A DNA stretch of 64,000 nucleotides from Hyphomicrobiales bacterium (GTDB taxonomy: Bacteria; Pseudomonadota; Alphaproteobacteria; Rhizobiales; Rhizobiaceae), in assembly GCA_900471925.1 (NCBI GenBank), contig UCGV01000003.1, forward strand, positions 310,001-374,000, given 5' to 3'. This document shows, piece after piece, positions 7,750 through 15,424 of this stretch (the first letter of the stretch is position 1; each line of letters opens with the position of its first letter). The notes beneath the pieces were generated by a model. It had not been told where the DNA came from. It saw only the letters and a list, made by a program, of their open reading frames with translations, and ran no database searches. The position numbers and the translations under genes are program-made.

Positions 7750-9126
7750 TCAGGCCGGAATACGCACCGTCGCCCGGAGACCGCCGAGCGGGCTGTCGCC
7801 GAGCGTGATGTTGCCGCCGTGGCTGCGCGCGATGTCCCTGACGATGGCAAGTCCGAGGCCCGTGCCCGAGGCGTCGAGATTGCGGGCGCTATCCAGCCGG
7901 AAGAACGGCTTGAATACGTCCTCGCGAAACTTCTCCGGAATGCCGGGACCATTGTCATCAAAGACGATGGTTAGCCATTTCGCGCTATGTTTGGCCTCGA
8001 TATTGAGTGTGCCCGCATAGCGCCTTGCATTGGAGGCGAGGTTGGTGACAAGCCGCATGAAGGCATTGGGCCGCACCGAGATATCGTCTTCGCCATCGAT
8101 GGAATAGGTCAGCACCTTGCCGTGCAGCTCGAAATCGGCGCCAAGCTTCTCGAATATCTCGCTGAGTTTCAGCTCTCCGACATCTTCCTCCACTTCGCCC
8201 TTGGCGAAGGCCATATAGGCCTCCAGCATGGTCTGCATGTCGTTGACGTCTTCGTTGAGCCCGACGAGATCGGGATTGTCGCCGGCAAGCGCCAGCTGCA
8301 GCTTGAAGCGCGTCAGGATGGTTCTGAGGTCATGGCTGACACCCGATAGCATCGCGGTGCGCTGCTCCATCTGCCGCTCGATTCGCTCGCGCATGAGGAT
8401 GAAGGCAAGGCCGGCCCGGCGCACTTCGTCGGCGCCGCGCGGATAGAAATTATCGGCCTTCTGCCCCTTGCCGAAGCTTTCCGCCGCCCGCGCCAGATTG
8501 AGAATCGGCCGGATCTGGCCACGCAGGAACAGGATCGAGATGGCGATCAGCACCAGCGACGCGCCGACCATCCACAGAATGAAGATATGAGTGTTGGACG
8601 CGTAAGCCTGACTGCGCTTGGTGATGACCCGCAGGATCCGGTTGTCGAGCTTGATGCGAATCTCGATGAGATTGGAATTGCCGATCGTATCGATCCAGAA
8701 CGGCCGGCGAATCTCCTCGGTGATCTCGTCGCTCAAAATGCCGTCGAGGATCGAGAAGAACGGCTTTTCACGCGGCGGCGGCAGGTCTCCGTCCGGCTCG
8801 ACCGAAATCTGCAGGTTCAACTGGTCGCGGGCAATTCGGGTTACATCGCTGTAGTCGCCGTCCTGCGGATAGGTGTTGATAATCTCGATGATGGCGGCAA
8901 TGTCGCGGGTCACGGCGAGCGACAGGCGCTCGGTCACCATCTGCCAGTGACGTTCCATGAACACGGCCGCGACCACCGACTGCAGAAGCACCATGGGGAT
9001 GATGATGATGAGCAGTGAACGCGTGTAGAGACCGGTCGGCAACCGTCGGCGCAGCCAGCGCACTAGGGAGCGCCAGCCGGGCGCAGGAGAGCGGTCTTCC
9101 CGCCGCAAGCTGTCGAATGTCACCAT
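7750..9126 (-). CDS. Sensor histidine kinase (HAMP, HisKA, HATPase)
   Basis: 458 aa. A first membrane helix lies at about 36-57, a periplasmic domain at about 58-178, a second helix at about 180-202, then HAMP to about 255. The HisKA box is GVSHDLRTILTRFKL with His265. ATP-binding boxes are N (NLASNARRYAG), G1 (DDNGPGIP) and G2 (GTGLGLAIV). It is EnvZ-like in layout. It lies 25 nt downstream of the response regulator gene, so the two form a cognate pair. The signal is unknown; the short acidic/proline-rich periplasmic loop gives no clue. Confidence 0.95.
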   Translation of the reverse strand: MVTFDSLRREDRSPAPGWRSLVRWLRRRLPTGLYTRSLLIIIIPMVLLQSVVAAVFMERHWQMVTERLSLAVTRDIAAIIEIINTYPQDGDYSDVTRIARDQLNLQISVEPDGDLPPPREKPFFSILDGILSDEITEEIRRPFWIDTIGNSNLIEIRIKLDNRILRVITKRSQAYASNTHIFILWMVGASLVLIAISILFLRGQIRPILNLARAAESFGKGQKADNFYPRGADEVRRAGLAFILMRERIERQMEQRTAMLSGVSHDLRTILTRFKLQLALAGDNPDLVGLNEDVNDMQTMLEAYMAFAKGEVEEDVGELKLSEIFEKLGADFELHGKVLTYSIDGEDDISVRPNAFMRLVTNLASNARRYAGTLNIEAKHSAKWLTIVFDDNGPGIPEKFREDVFKPFFRLDSARNLDASGTGLGLAIVRDIARSHGGNITLGDSPLGGLRATVRIPA

Positions 9127-9151
9127 TTGCGCCGGTCCCGAACCTGTCGTT

Positions 9152-9853
9152 TCAGTCGATGCTCAGCCTGTATCCGATGCCGCGCACCGTCTGCAGCCAG
9201 ACCGGATTGGCAGGATCGTCCTCGATCTTTCGGCGCAGGCGGTTGATCTGAACGTCTATCGTACGTTCGCCGACCTCCGCATCGTCTCCGATAAGCTCAT
9301 GGCGTGGGATCGTGTCTCCGGCGCGGCGGGCGAAGAGCAGCATGATCTCCTGCTCGCGGTCCGTCAGCCGAATGACCTCGGCCGCCTTCTTCAATTCCTT
9401 GCGTGTCAGCGAGAAAGTGTAGGGACCAAACATGATCTGCTCGATCTTAGGCGTATCGCCACCGCTATTGCGCCTGAGGATATTGTTGACACGCAGGACA
9501 AGTTCGCGCGGATCGAAAGGCTTGGAAAGATAGTCGTCGGCGCCCGCTTCGAGACCGGCAATGCGATTGCCGGATTCGGCAAGCGCCGTCAGCATGATGA
9601 TCGGCACGTTCTTCACCGCTCTCAGCCCACGCGTCACATCGATGCCGGATTCCCCCGGCATCATGACATCCATGATGATGAGGTCGAAATCGAGCCCGGC
9701 GAGCTTGCGCTGCGCTTCCGCTCCGTCCGAGGCGACCGTGACGCGAAAACCGTTTTCCGTCAGGTAACGGTTCAGGAGCGCACGGATACGCGTATCGTCG
9801 TCGACGACGAGAAGATGCGCCGCGTCATCGGAAATGCCTGTCTTCACCGCCAT
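9152..9853 (-). CDS. OmpR-family response regulator (PetR-like)
   Basis: 233 aa. The receiver domain covers residues about 13-128, with the phosphoacceptor Asp62 in IIMDVMMPG and the acidic pocket VVDDD at 17-20. The C-terminal winged helix has LTDREQEIMLLFARRAG and VQINRLRRKIEDDP. The ATG follows the TGA of the MarR gene directly. A MarR regulator coupled to an OmpR regulator matches the petP-petR pair described next to petABC in Rhodobacter capsulatus. Here the pet genes lie 28 kb away, so the relation is by resemblance only. Confidence 0.95.
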   Translation of the reverse strand: MAVKTGISDDAAHLLVVDDDTRIRALLNRYLTENGFRVTVASDGAEAQRKLAGLDFDLIIMDVMMPGESGIDVTRGLRAVKNVPIIMLTALAESGNRIAGLEAGADDYLSKPFDPRELVLRVNNILRRNSGGDTPKIEQIMFGPYTFSLTRKELKKAAEVIRLTDREQEIMLLFARRAGDTIPRHELIGDDAEVGERTIDVQINRLRRKIEDDPANPVWLQTVRGIGYRLSID

Positions 9854-10345
9854 TCAATCCGCCTTCTGTCTGTCCCGCATGCCTCTGAGAAACGCCTTTA
9901 CGCCCTCTCGCGCCGCAGGTGTAGCCCCTTCGAATGCCCGTTCAATACGGCGTGATTGCGGCTCGGCAAGCGCAAGCGCCATCTCCCTGCCCGCCTTGGT
10001 GGGATAGAGCTTGCGCTGACGGCGATCCTCCGGGCCGGCCACTTGCCGAATATAGCCTGAATCGATCAGTTGTTTCAGCACTCTTGCTAGGCTCTGCTTG
10101 GTGATCTTCAGCGTGTCGAGGAGATCCGCGACGGTCATGCCGGGATTGCGATTGACGAAATGCACGACGCGATGATGCGCCCGCCCGAAACCGCTCGTTT
10201 CCAGAATGGCGTCCGGGTCCGAGACGAAATCGCGGTAGGCAAAGAAGAACAGCTCGATGATCTCGAAATCGATGATCCCGACATCTTCCATCGGCGTGGC
10301 CAGCGGTTCAGGTTTGCCTGCTTTCGAGCTGGTCTGTCGTGGCAC
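9854..10345 (-). CDS. MarR-family transcriptional regulator (PetP-like)
   Basis: 163 aa from a GTG at 10345, with AAGGGG upstream. The winged helix spans about residues 60-130 (VADLLDTLKITKQSLARVLKQLIDSGYIRQVAGPEDRRQRKLYPT). The N-terminal FFFAYRDF segment and the length fit the PetP type. Its stop codon abuts the start of the response regulator gene, so the two are co-translated. Only short low-quality frames lie upstream, so this is probably the first gene of a three-gene regulatory operon. The ligand is unknown. Confidence 0.92.
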   Translation of the reverse strand: MPRQTSSKAGKPEPLATPMEDVGIIDFEIIELFFFAYRDFVSDPDAILETSGFGRAHHRVVHFVNRNPGMTVADLLDTLKITKQSLARVLKQLIDSGYIRQVAGPEDRRQRKLYPTKAGREMALALAEPQSRRIERAFEGATPAAREGVKAFLRGMRDRQKAD

Positions 10346-10521
10346 TCGGTATTCCCCTTCTTATGGCGCCTTGCAACAAGGCCGGCAAAAACATGGCGGT
10401 TTTATCGACATGTTAAACTTTGCCGCCGGCCTCCCGGCCATTGCTGTGAGCCCGGTACGAACTGCTCCTTCCCTGGAACTATAGCTCGCCCGGAAAATCT
10501 CCAACAACGCGCGATTTCCCC

Positions 10522-10737
10522 TTGCTTCAGTGGATAGAACGTAATGGGGACAACAATCAACAGACATGGCGCAACGGCGCCACACGAGGCCAGGGTGACC
10601 TCAATTCCTTCGACCGAAAAATAGCATCACCGGCCAGTTGGCAGCCCGAGGCGGACGCGCAGGCCGGATATTATACGGATGCGATGATTCTCGACGAGCT
10701 TCGAGGCGCCAGCGAACGAGGCAACGACAAGGATTAA
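10522..10737 (+). CDS. Possible small protein (doubtful)
   Basis: A 71-codon frame starts with TTG and has no good ribosome site. Its second half (SWQPEADAQAG, MILDELRGASERGNDKD) has a fairly protein-like, hydrophilic helical composition. A terminator-like hairpin begins about 46 nt after the stop on the same strand, which gives modest support for a transcript here. No family is recognised. The true start may be further in, or the frame may be noise. Confidence 0.25.
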   Translation: MLQWIERNGDNNQQTWRNGATRGQGDLNSFDRKIASPASWQPEADAQAGYYTDAMILDELRGASERGNDKD

Positions 10738-10782
10738 TCCAGCCGCGGCGATCGCAACCGGCCAATCCGTCAATCAAGCACA

Positions 10783-10822
10783 CCGGCCCGGCCGGGCATA
10801 TGCGCCGGCCGGACCGCTTTTT
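10783..10822 (+). terminator. Strong G+C hairpin followed by TTTTT
   Basis: CCGGCCGG at 10788-10795 pairs with CCGGCCGG at 10805-10812, around a loop containing the self-complementary GCATATGC. Five T residues follow at 10818-10822. The T run is on the plus-strand side although no confident plus gene precedes it. It may also act as a barrier for the minus-strand gene that ends at 10850. Confidence 0.5.
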
Positions 10823-10849
10823 GCCCCGGTCTCCAGCGCGCCTGAACTT

Positions 10850-11116
10850 TCAGCGCGCCTTCGCCATGACCATGCCGGCAAGCGTCGACAGGATGCCGCC
10901 GCCGATCAACCCGCCGATACCATCGGCAATCAGCCCGGTCATTGCCGCCTCGCCGCCGACCATGCTGAGCAACATTCCGCCGCCGATACCGCCAATAGCG
11001 CCGGCGATCGTGCGGGCGACGACGTTGATTGCCGTCTGTTTCAGCGCGGCACTTGCAGCGTTACCGCCAACTGCCCCTGCAACCAGTTGTGTGATGAGCG
11101 GAAGTAGCGCTTCCAT
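10850..11116 (-). CDS. Small glycine-rich hydrophobic protein, function unknown
   Basis: 88 aa from the ATG at 11116, chosen because AGGAGG (11122-11127) lies 5 nt upstream; upstream codons would add a hydrophilic, unlikely leader. Nearly the whole protein is hydrophobic, with Gly-zipper-like runs (GAIGGIGGGML, GLIADGIGGLIGGGIL), compatible with two or three closely packed membrane helices or a membrane-inserting peptide. There is no signal peptidase site. Two perfect inverted repeats lie in its leader (11131-11147 and 11154-11173). No family is recognised. Confidence 0.65.
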   Translation of the reverse strand: MEALLPLITQLVAGAVGGNAASAALKQTAINVVARTIAGAIGGIGGGMLLSMVGGEAAMTGLIADGIGGLIGGGILSTLAGMVMAKAR

Positions 11117-11153
11117 CATTTCCTCCTCTGGCGATCTCCCCGATCGCCGACTC

Positions 11154-11173
11154 ATGCCATCACCGGATGGCAT
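11154..11173. repeat. Perfect inverted repeat in the leader of the Gly-rich protein gene
   Basis: ATGCCATC (11154-11161) and GATGGCAT (11166-11173) are separated by ACCG. A second smaller one, GCGATC/GATCGC, lies at 11131-11147. Together they lie 12-54 nt upstream of the start codon and just upstream of its ribosome site. They could be an operator or an RNA hairpin; there is no T run. Confidence 0.4.
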
Positions 11174-11249
11174 GTTAGAATATTATCATATTCCAGAGGG
11201 AAAGTAGAGAAATACAGCAACCCATGCGAGAGACCGGCAGAAGCGCAGA

Positions 11250-11278
11250 ACGGAAGAAAGGCGGCCGACTGGCCGCCT
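11250..11278 (-). terminator. Rho-independent terminator of the SH3b/DUF1236 gene
   Basis: AGGCGGCC (11259-11266) and GGCCGCCT (11271-11278) form a perfect 8-bp stem with a GACT loop. On the minus strand it is followed by TTTCTT. It begins 29 nt past the stop of the gene ending at 11307. Confidence 0.8.
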
Positions 11279-11306
11279 CTCCTGAAGCTCATTTGGTGAT
11301 TAGAGC

Positions 11307-11924
11307 CTATTGATAGACATAGACGATTCGGCGGGTACCCGGATCTACCAGCACCGGCCGGTCGTTGATGCGGACATAACGATACTGATAGTCCGGAATT
11401 TCCTGGAAGGTCACATCACCGGGCACTTCTGCCCCGACGACGACATCGCCGCCAAGCTGAACGGCCTGCCCCGGCGTCGTGTCGATATAGGTACGGACTT
11501 CCTGTGGCGGCGTCACCGCCTCGACCGAGCCGACCGGCCCGATCAATTCGTCGTCAGGAGATGGCATGGGCTCTCCAGGAACGACGCTGGCGGTAGTCTC
11601 ATAGGTTACGACGGGCACACCGAGATCGGCACGATGCTGCTCGACAATGACGGACGAGCCGCCCTGATCCACCTGCAGATATTCGGCATAAACCCAGCCG
11701 CGCACACCGTTCACATCGACACGGCACCAGCGGCTGCCCTCGATGCAGCCGTCGAGAACCGCGGTCGAGCCGCGTGTGGCAAGACCGACTGAGGGATATT
11801 GCGGGCCCGGGCCGGAGCGGATGTTCAGGTCATTGACGGACGTTGCCACCATCTCGGCCTGCGCGAAACCGGCACTCGCAGCCAGAAAGACGCCGGCCAG
11901 CAGAAGGTTTCTCTTCAAGGTCAT
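11307..11924 (-). CDS. Secreted SH3b-domain protein with C-terminal DUF1236
   Basis: 205 aa from the ATG at 11924, with AGGAGA 7 nt upstream. A signal peptide (MTLKRNLLLAGVFLAASAG, cleavage near AQAE) leads to a bacterial SH3 domain at about 24-85 (NDLNIRSGPGPQYPSVG, DGCIEGSRWCRVDVNGVRGWVYAEYL). The C-terminal 60 residues match DUF1236 (VPGDVTFQEIPDYQYRYVRIN, RPVLVDPGTRRIVYVY). SH3b domains usually bind peptidoglycan or cell-surface partners, so a periplasmic envelope role is likely. The pairing with DUF1236 is common in rhizobia. Monocistronic, with its own terminator. Confidence 0.9.
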   Translation of the reverse strand: MTLKRNLLLAGVFLAASAGFAQAEMVATSVNDLNIRSGPGPQYPSVGLATRGSTAVLDGCIEGSRWCRVDVNGVRGWVYAEYLQVDQGGSSVIVEQHRADLGVPVVTYETTASVVPGEPMPSPDDELIGPVGSVEAVTPPQEVRTYIDTTPGQAVQLGGDVVVGAEVPGDVTFQEIPDYQYRYVRINDRPVLVDPGTRRIVYVYQ

Positions 11925-12201
11925 TGTAAGGTCTCCTTGTTGCGATGGGCTGACAACGCACGGTTTGTCTGGTTGTTCCGCCACGCACGGCAAGGCTGAA
12001 GTCCGGATCGAGGAGGCTCAAGTTAAGAAATTGATATCAATACGAAAATCTAGGAATGATCACTCTCGCTCCACGCCCGGAAGCCGATAAATTCCTGTTG
12101 CATTCAGTTTTTTCCGCGTGATCCGGCCGAAAATTCCGGCTGCCTTCGCCCGCTTTTGCGCCTATAGAGACAGGACATTGAAGACGCGTAGCGAGGCATT
12201 C

Positions 12202-12846
12202 ATGGGCATGCTCCAGGCCGGCATCATTCCGGTGACACCCTTTCAGCAGAACTGCACCATTCTTTTCGACCCAGAGACGAAGGAAGGTGTGGTGGTTGAT
12301 CCCGGCGGCGATGTCTCCGTCACCGCAGGCGTGATCGAGGAGCACGGCCTCAAGATCAAGGAAATCTGGCTGACCCACGGCCATCTTGACCATGCCGGTG
12401 GTGCCAAGGAGTTGAAGGAAAAGCTCGGCATCGACATCGTCGGTCCGCATCAGGACGACCTGCCGCTCCTGCAGCGTATCGAAACCCAGGCCGAAAAATA
12501 TGGCGTGCAGGGCCTGCAGAATGTCACGCCCGACCGCTGGCTGAATGATGGTGACAAAGTCTCCTTCGGGTCGCATGAGTTCGAGGTCTACCATACGCCG
12601 GGCCATGCGCCGGGCCACGTCATCTATTTCAACCGCGCCCAGAATTTCGCCCATCTCGGCGACGTGCTCTTCAACGGTTCGATCGGCCGCACGGACCTGC
12701 CCGGTGGCAATCACCGCCAGCTTCTCGATTCCATCAGGGACAAAGTACTGCCGCTCGGCGACGATGTCGGCTTCATCTGCGGCCACGGCCCGGGCAGCCG
12801 CATCGGCGACGAGCGCCGCGAAAACCCCTTCCTGCGGGAGATTTGA
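12202..12846 (+). CDS. MBL-fold metallo-hydrolase (glyoxalase II-like)
   Basis: 214 aa from the ATG at 12202; GCGAGG lies 5 nt upstream, and the frame continues upstream without a better start. The metallo-beta-lactamase zinc motif THGHLDHAGG lies near residue 58, with further ligands at HTPGHAPGHV, HLGDVLFNGSIGRTD and FICGHGPGSRIG. The length fits the short YcbL-like glyoxalase II group. It probably hydrolyses a thioester or related metabolite in the cytoplasm. Convergent with csaA (41 nt between stops); divergent from the SH3b gene. Confidence 0.93.
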   Translation: MGMLQAGIIPVTPFQQNCTILFDPETKEGVVVDPGGDVSVTAGVIEEHGLKIKEIWLTHGHLDHAGGAKELKEKLGIDIVGPHQDDLPLLQRIETQAEKYGVQGLQNVTPDRWLNDGDKVSFGSHEFEVYHTPGHAPGHVIYFNRAQNFAHLGDVLFNGSIGRTDLPGGNHRQLLDSIRDKVLPLGDDVGFICGHGPGSRIGDERRENPFLREI

Positions 12847-12887
12847 GCCTGTCGATGTGATCCGCGCTGGAAGCTGACGGCCTTGGC

Positions 12888-13229
12888 CTACATCAGCTTC
12901 TGGCCATTCGGCAGCGGGCGCTCGACAGCGGCAAGCACGATGTCACCATTCCCGTCGGCAAAGCCCAGTGTCAGGACCTCCGAACGGAATGGCCCGATCT
13001 GGCGCGGCGGGAAGTTGACGACGGCGAGAACCTGTCGCCCGACAAGCCGCTCCGGCGAATAATGGACCGTGATCTGCGCCGAGGATTTCTTGATGCCGAT
13101 CTCCGAGCCGAAGTCGATCACCAACTTGATCGCCGGCTTGCGGGCTTCCGGGAAAGGATTTGCCTCGACGACAGTGCCGACGCGGATATCCACTCGCTCG
13201 AAATCGGCAAAGCTAATCTCTTCGGTCAT
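12888..13229 (-). CDS. csaA: CsaA-like tRNA-binding-domain protein
   Basis: 113 aa consisting of a single EMAP-II/tRNA-binding OB domain (FERVDIRVGTVVEANPFPEARKPAIKLVIDFG, KKSSAQITVHY, VVNFPPRQIGPFRSEVLTLGF). Length and motifs match CsaA, a homodimeric protein with chaperone-like, export-related activity shown in Bacillus; its role in Proteobacteria is less clear. GAGAGGA precedes the ATG. It starts 9 nt after the proC stop and is the last gene of the ybjN-proC-csaA operon. Confidence 0.93.
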   Translation of the reverse strand: MTEEISFADFERVDIRVGTVVEANPFPEARKPAIKLVIDFGSEIGIKKSSAQITVHYSPERLVGRQVLAVVNFPPRQIGPFRSEVLTLGFADGNGDIVLAAVERPLPNGQKLM

Positions 13230-13238
13230 GATTTCCTC

Positions 13239-14066
13239 TCAGCCGGCAAGCTCTTCGGCACGTTTGCGCGCAGCTTCGAGCGCCTTGTCGAACAGGGGCT
13301 GCATTCCGTCTTCGGCCATCAGCACGGACAGTGCGGCCGCAGTCGTACCACCAGGAGAGGTCACATTCTGACGAAGGCGCGAAGCGTCGTCGGGGGACTG
13401 GTGCAGTAGCTCACCAGCCCCCGCGACAGTTTCCCGCGCAAGACGCATGGCAAGGTCCGCCTGCAGGCCAAGTTTACGGCCCGCCTCTGCCATACACTCG
13501 ACGAGATAGAATACATAAGCCGGGCCGCTGCCCGAGAGTGCCGTCACCGCATCGATATCGGATTCGGCGGGCACCCACTCGACGGGACCGGACACACGAA
13601 GAAGGGCGTCGACCCCGCTGCGCTGTTGGGCACTGACACGCTGATTGGCGAAAGCACCGGTCACACCGCGCCCAACCATAGCGGGCGTGTTCGGCATCGC
13701 GCGCACCATGGCCGCTTCGCCAAGATGTTTTTCAAGAAAAGCCAGCGTCTTGCCGGCGGCAACTGAGACGACGACCGTCTGCGACCCGACAACGCTTTTG
13801 ACCGCCGGAAGCACCGCCTCCATCACCTGCGGCTTGACCGCAAGGAACAGAACGCCGGCTTTCAGGTCACCCGAAACTGCTGTGACATGCGTGGCACCCG
13901 CATCCGCAATGGTCGACATCATCGCCGGCGACGGGCCGGGATCGACAACGACGACGGCGGAGCCCGGAACTCCGCTTTTCAGCCAGCCGGAAAGCATCGC
14001 TCCGCCCATATTGCCCGCACCGATGAGAACGACCGGATTGGCAGCGGAAAAGGCATTCGCAGGCAT
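13239..14066 (-). CDS. proC: Pyrroline-5-carboxylate reductase
   Basis: 275 aa. It catalyses the last step of proline synthesis, reduction of 1-pyrroline-5-carboxylate with NAD(P)H. The Rossmann motif VLIGAGNMGGAML is at about 13-25. The family region AVTALSGSGPAYVFYLVECMAEAGRKLG and the C-terminal signature RQNVTSPGGTTAAAL are both present. It starts 3 nt after the ybjN stop. Full length for the family (about 270 aa). Confidence 0.97.
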   Translation of the reverse strand: MPANAFSAANPVVLIGAGNMGGAMLSGWLKSGVPGSAVVVVDPGPSPAMMSTIADAGATHVTAVSGDLKAGVLFLAVKPQVMEAVLPAVKSVVGSQTVVVSVAAGKTLAFLEKHLGEAAMVRAMPNTPAMVGRGVTGAFANQRVSAQQRSGVDALLRVSGPVEWVPAESDIDAVTALSGSGPAYVFYLVECMAEAGRKLGLQADLAMRLARETVAGAGELLHQSPDDASRLRQNVTSPGGTTAAALSVLMAEDGMQPLFDKALEAARKRAEELAG

Positions 14067-14069
14067 GTC

Positions 14070-14570
14070 TCAGGCCTCGCCGACCGTTTCGAACAGAACA
14101 GCTTCCATCGCCTTGTTGGCCTCCATACCGGACCAGACGACGAACTGGAAAGCCTGATAGTAAGCTTCGCAGGTATCGAGCGCGCTGGAAAGCAGAACTT
14201 CCACCTGGCGGTTTGTGGGCTCGGCGCCGCCTGCAAGCAGCAGCGACTGACGGAAGATGACGACATCTTCGGCGCGCCACAGGTCGAAGTGCCCCATCAG
14301 CACCTGGCCGTTGATCGCCGAAAGCAGCTTCACGACTTCATTGACCCGGATATCGGGAACCTTGATGTCGAAGGCGCAGCCAAGATGCAGCGCTTCGAAC
14401 TCCTCCATCCAGGAGAAGGAGACGTGATAGTCGGCCCAGCGGCCTTCTACCGTCATCGCAATCTCGTCTTCACCGGAACGCTCGAATGACCAGTCATTGT
14501 TTGAAGCCACATACTCGATCATATCGACCGGGTTCGACTGGCGTTCGACTTCCAATTCCATAAGGCTCAT
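14070..14570 (-). CDS. YbjN-domain protein
   Basis: 166 aa from the ATG at 14570 with AAGG just upstream; the longer frame would add a Cys/Ser-rich stretch unlike protein. It matches the YbjN family (NPVDMIEYVASNNDWSFERSG, VSFSWMEEFEALHLGCAFDIKVP, VVKLLSAINGQVLMGHFDLW). These are cytoplasmic proteins with a type III secretion chaperone-like fold and poorly defined, possibly regulatory, roles. In rhizobia it is regularly found directly before proC. The upstream 400 bp hold a candidate small RNA on the other strand. Confidence 0.9.
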   Translation of the reverse strand: MSLMELEVERQSNPVDMIEYVASNNDWSFERSGEDEIAMTVEGRWADYHVSFSWMEEFEALHLGCAFDIKVPDIRVNEVVKLLSAINGQVLMGHFDLWRAEDVVIFRQSLLLAGGAEPTNRQVEVLLSSALDTCEAYYQAFQFVVWSGMEANKAMEAVLFETVGEA

Positions 14571-14743
14571 GCAGCACCTTCTTGACCGGAATGAATGCGG
14601 CCCAACTTCGTGAAAAACACAAAACAAGACACACGCAATACCGGAAACAACCACTGGGATGATCGCTGAACCGCTGCCAGACTAACGCAGTAAACCTGCC
14701 TGGAGCTTACCAATTCTCTTCGAATCATCATTTAAAATCAGTG

Positions 14744-14903
14744 TATAATGCCCCTCGCCACCTGCCAGCCCCCTCGGGGGAAATTTGGCCGGGCCTGCTG
14801 TGGAAAGCGCTTACGGAATCAGATTCAGCAGGGGAGTTAAAAGACTCTGCCCATTGGCTTTTTTGGCAGTGTCCACAGGTGGAAAATCACACCTGATTTT
14901 TTT
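14744..14903 (+). ncRNA. Candidate small RNA (about 147 nt, self-complementary ends) with its promoter -10
   Basis: A perfect TATAAT (14744-14749) predicts a start near 14757. The RNA would begin GCCACCTG, and its CCACCTG (14758-14764) is exactly complementary to CAGGTGG at 14876-14882. Inside, CCTGCTG (14794-14800) pairs with CAGCAGG (14826-14832), giving a rod with closing stem, large central bubble and apical stem. The 3' end carries CAGGTG/CACCTG (14876-14881, 14890-14895) followed by seven T (14897-14903), which fits an intrinsic terminator. The -35 is weak (CTTCGA, 18719-type spacing is off by two; at 14718-14723). The rod shape and length resemble 6S RNA, but I cannot confirm that. No coding frame fits. 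It lies antisense-free between ybjN and ubiK. Confidence 0.55.
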
Positions 14904-14970
14904 GATCGAAGATGCGGCATGTAACATATGGGCCACGCCGCACCTTATACAGCATCTTATTTATGCGGCA

Positions 14971-15231
14971 TCACTTGCCCTTGGCTGCGAGCCTGGCTTC
15001 GAGGTCAGCGATGCGGGCAGCAAGCGCCTCGTTTTCGTCGCGCGCCTTGATCGCCATTTCGCGCACGGCTTCGAACTCCTCGCGCTTGACGATATCCATG
15101 CTGTTCAGCCAGCGTTCGGCATGAGCGTTGAAGGCCGTTTCGATCTCCTTGCGCACACCCTGCGCAGCACCCGCGGCGTCGGTCATCAGCTTGGCGAATT
15201 CATCCATGATGCGGTTCGTTCCGGTCGTCAT
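14971..15231 (-). CDS. ubiK: Ubiquinone biosynthesis accessory factor UbiK (BMFP)
   Basis: 86 aa from the ATG at 15231, with GGGAG upstream. It is mostly one amphipathic helix and a C-terminal coiled coil (VKREEFEAVREMAIKARDE, ALAARIADLEARLAAKGK), the hallmark of the membrane fusogenic BMFP/YqiC family. In Escherichia coli UbiK binds UbiJ and helps the lipid-associated ubiquinone biosynthesis complex under oxygen. It is divergent from lgt. The stop codon overlaps the last copy of an 8-bp string (ATGCGGCA) repeated 50 bp downstream. Confidence 0.9.
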   Translation of the reverse strand: MTTGTNRIMDEFAKLMTDAAGAAQGVRKEIETAFNAHAERWLNSMDIVKREEFEAVREMAIKARDENEALAARIADLEARLAAKGK

Positions 15232-15424
15232 GGCATATTGCTCCCTTCGCATGACGTGAATGTCAGGCCTTGCGGCCGCTGAAATGGAGGTAGGGCTTCG
15301 CTGTTAAGGATGCAAGCGCTTTGCACGGGATAAGCCCTTGCGCGCGGGGCGGGTAACGAACAATGCACTTGACCGTTCGAGATCGCAGCGCCATGTTCCG
15401 CGCATCTCAACGGGTGGGAAAACC

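Larger units (their letters stand above)
10346..10849. other. Gene-poor stretch with a possible small plus-strand transcript
   Basis: About 500 bp between the MarR gene and the Gly-rich protein gene. Only weak candidates are present: a 71-codon plus frame and a strong hairpin with a short T run, both listed separately. A string near 10525-10545 resembles the D-arm of a tRNA, but no anticodon arm, T-arm or acceptor follows. Confidence 0.4.

Noticed and set aside
10515..10560. A tRNA-like D-arm string (CAGTGGATAGAACG)
   Set aside because: No acceptor stem, anticodon arm or T-arm with GTTCGA context follows at the correct spacing.
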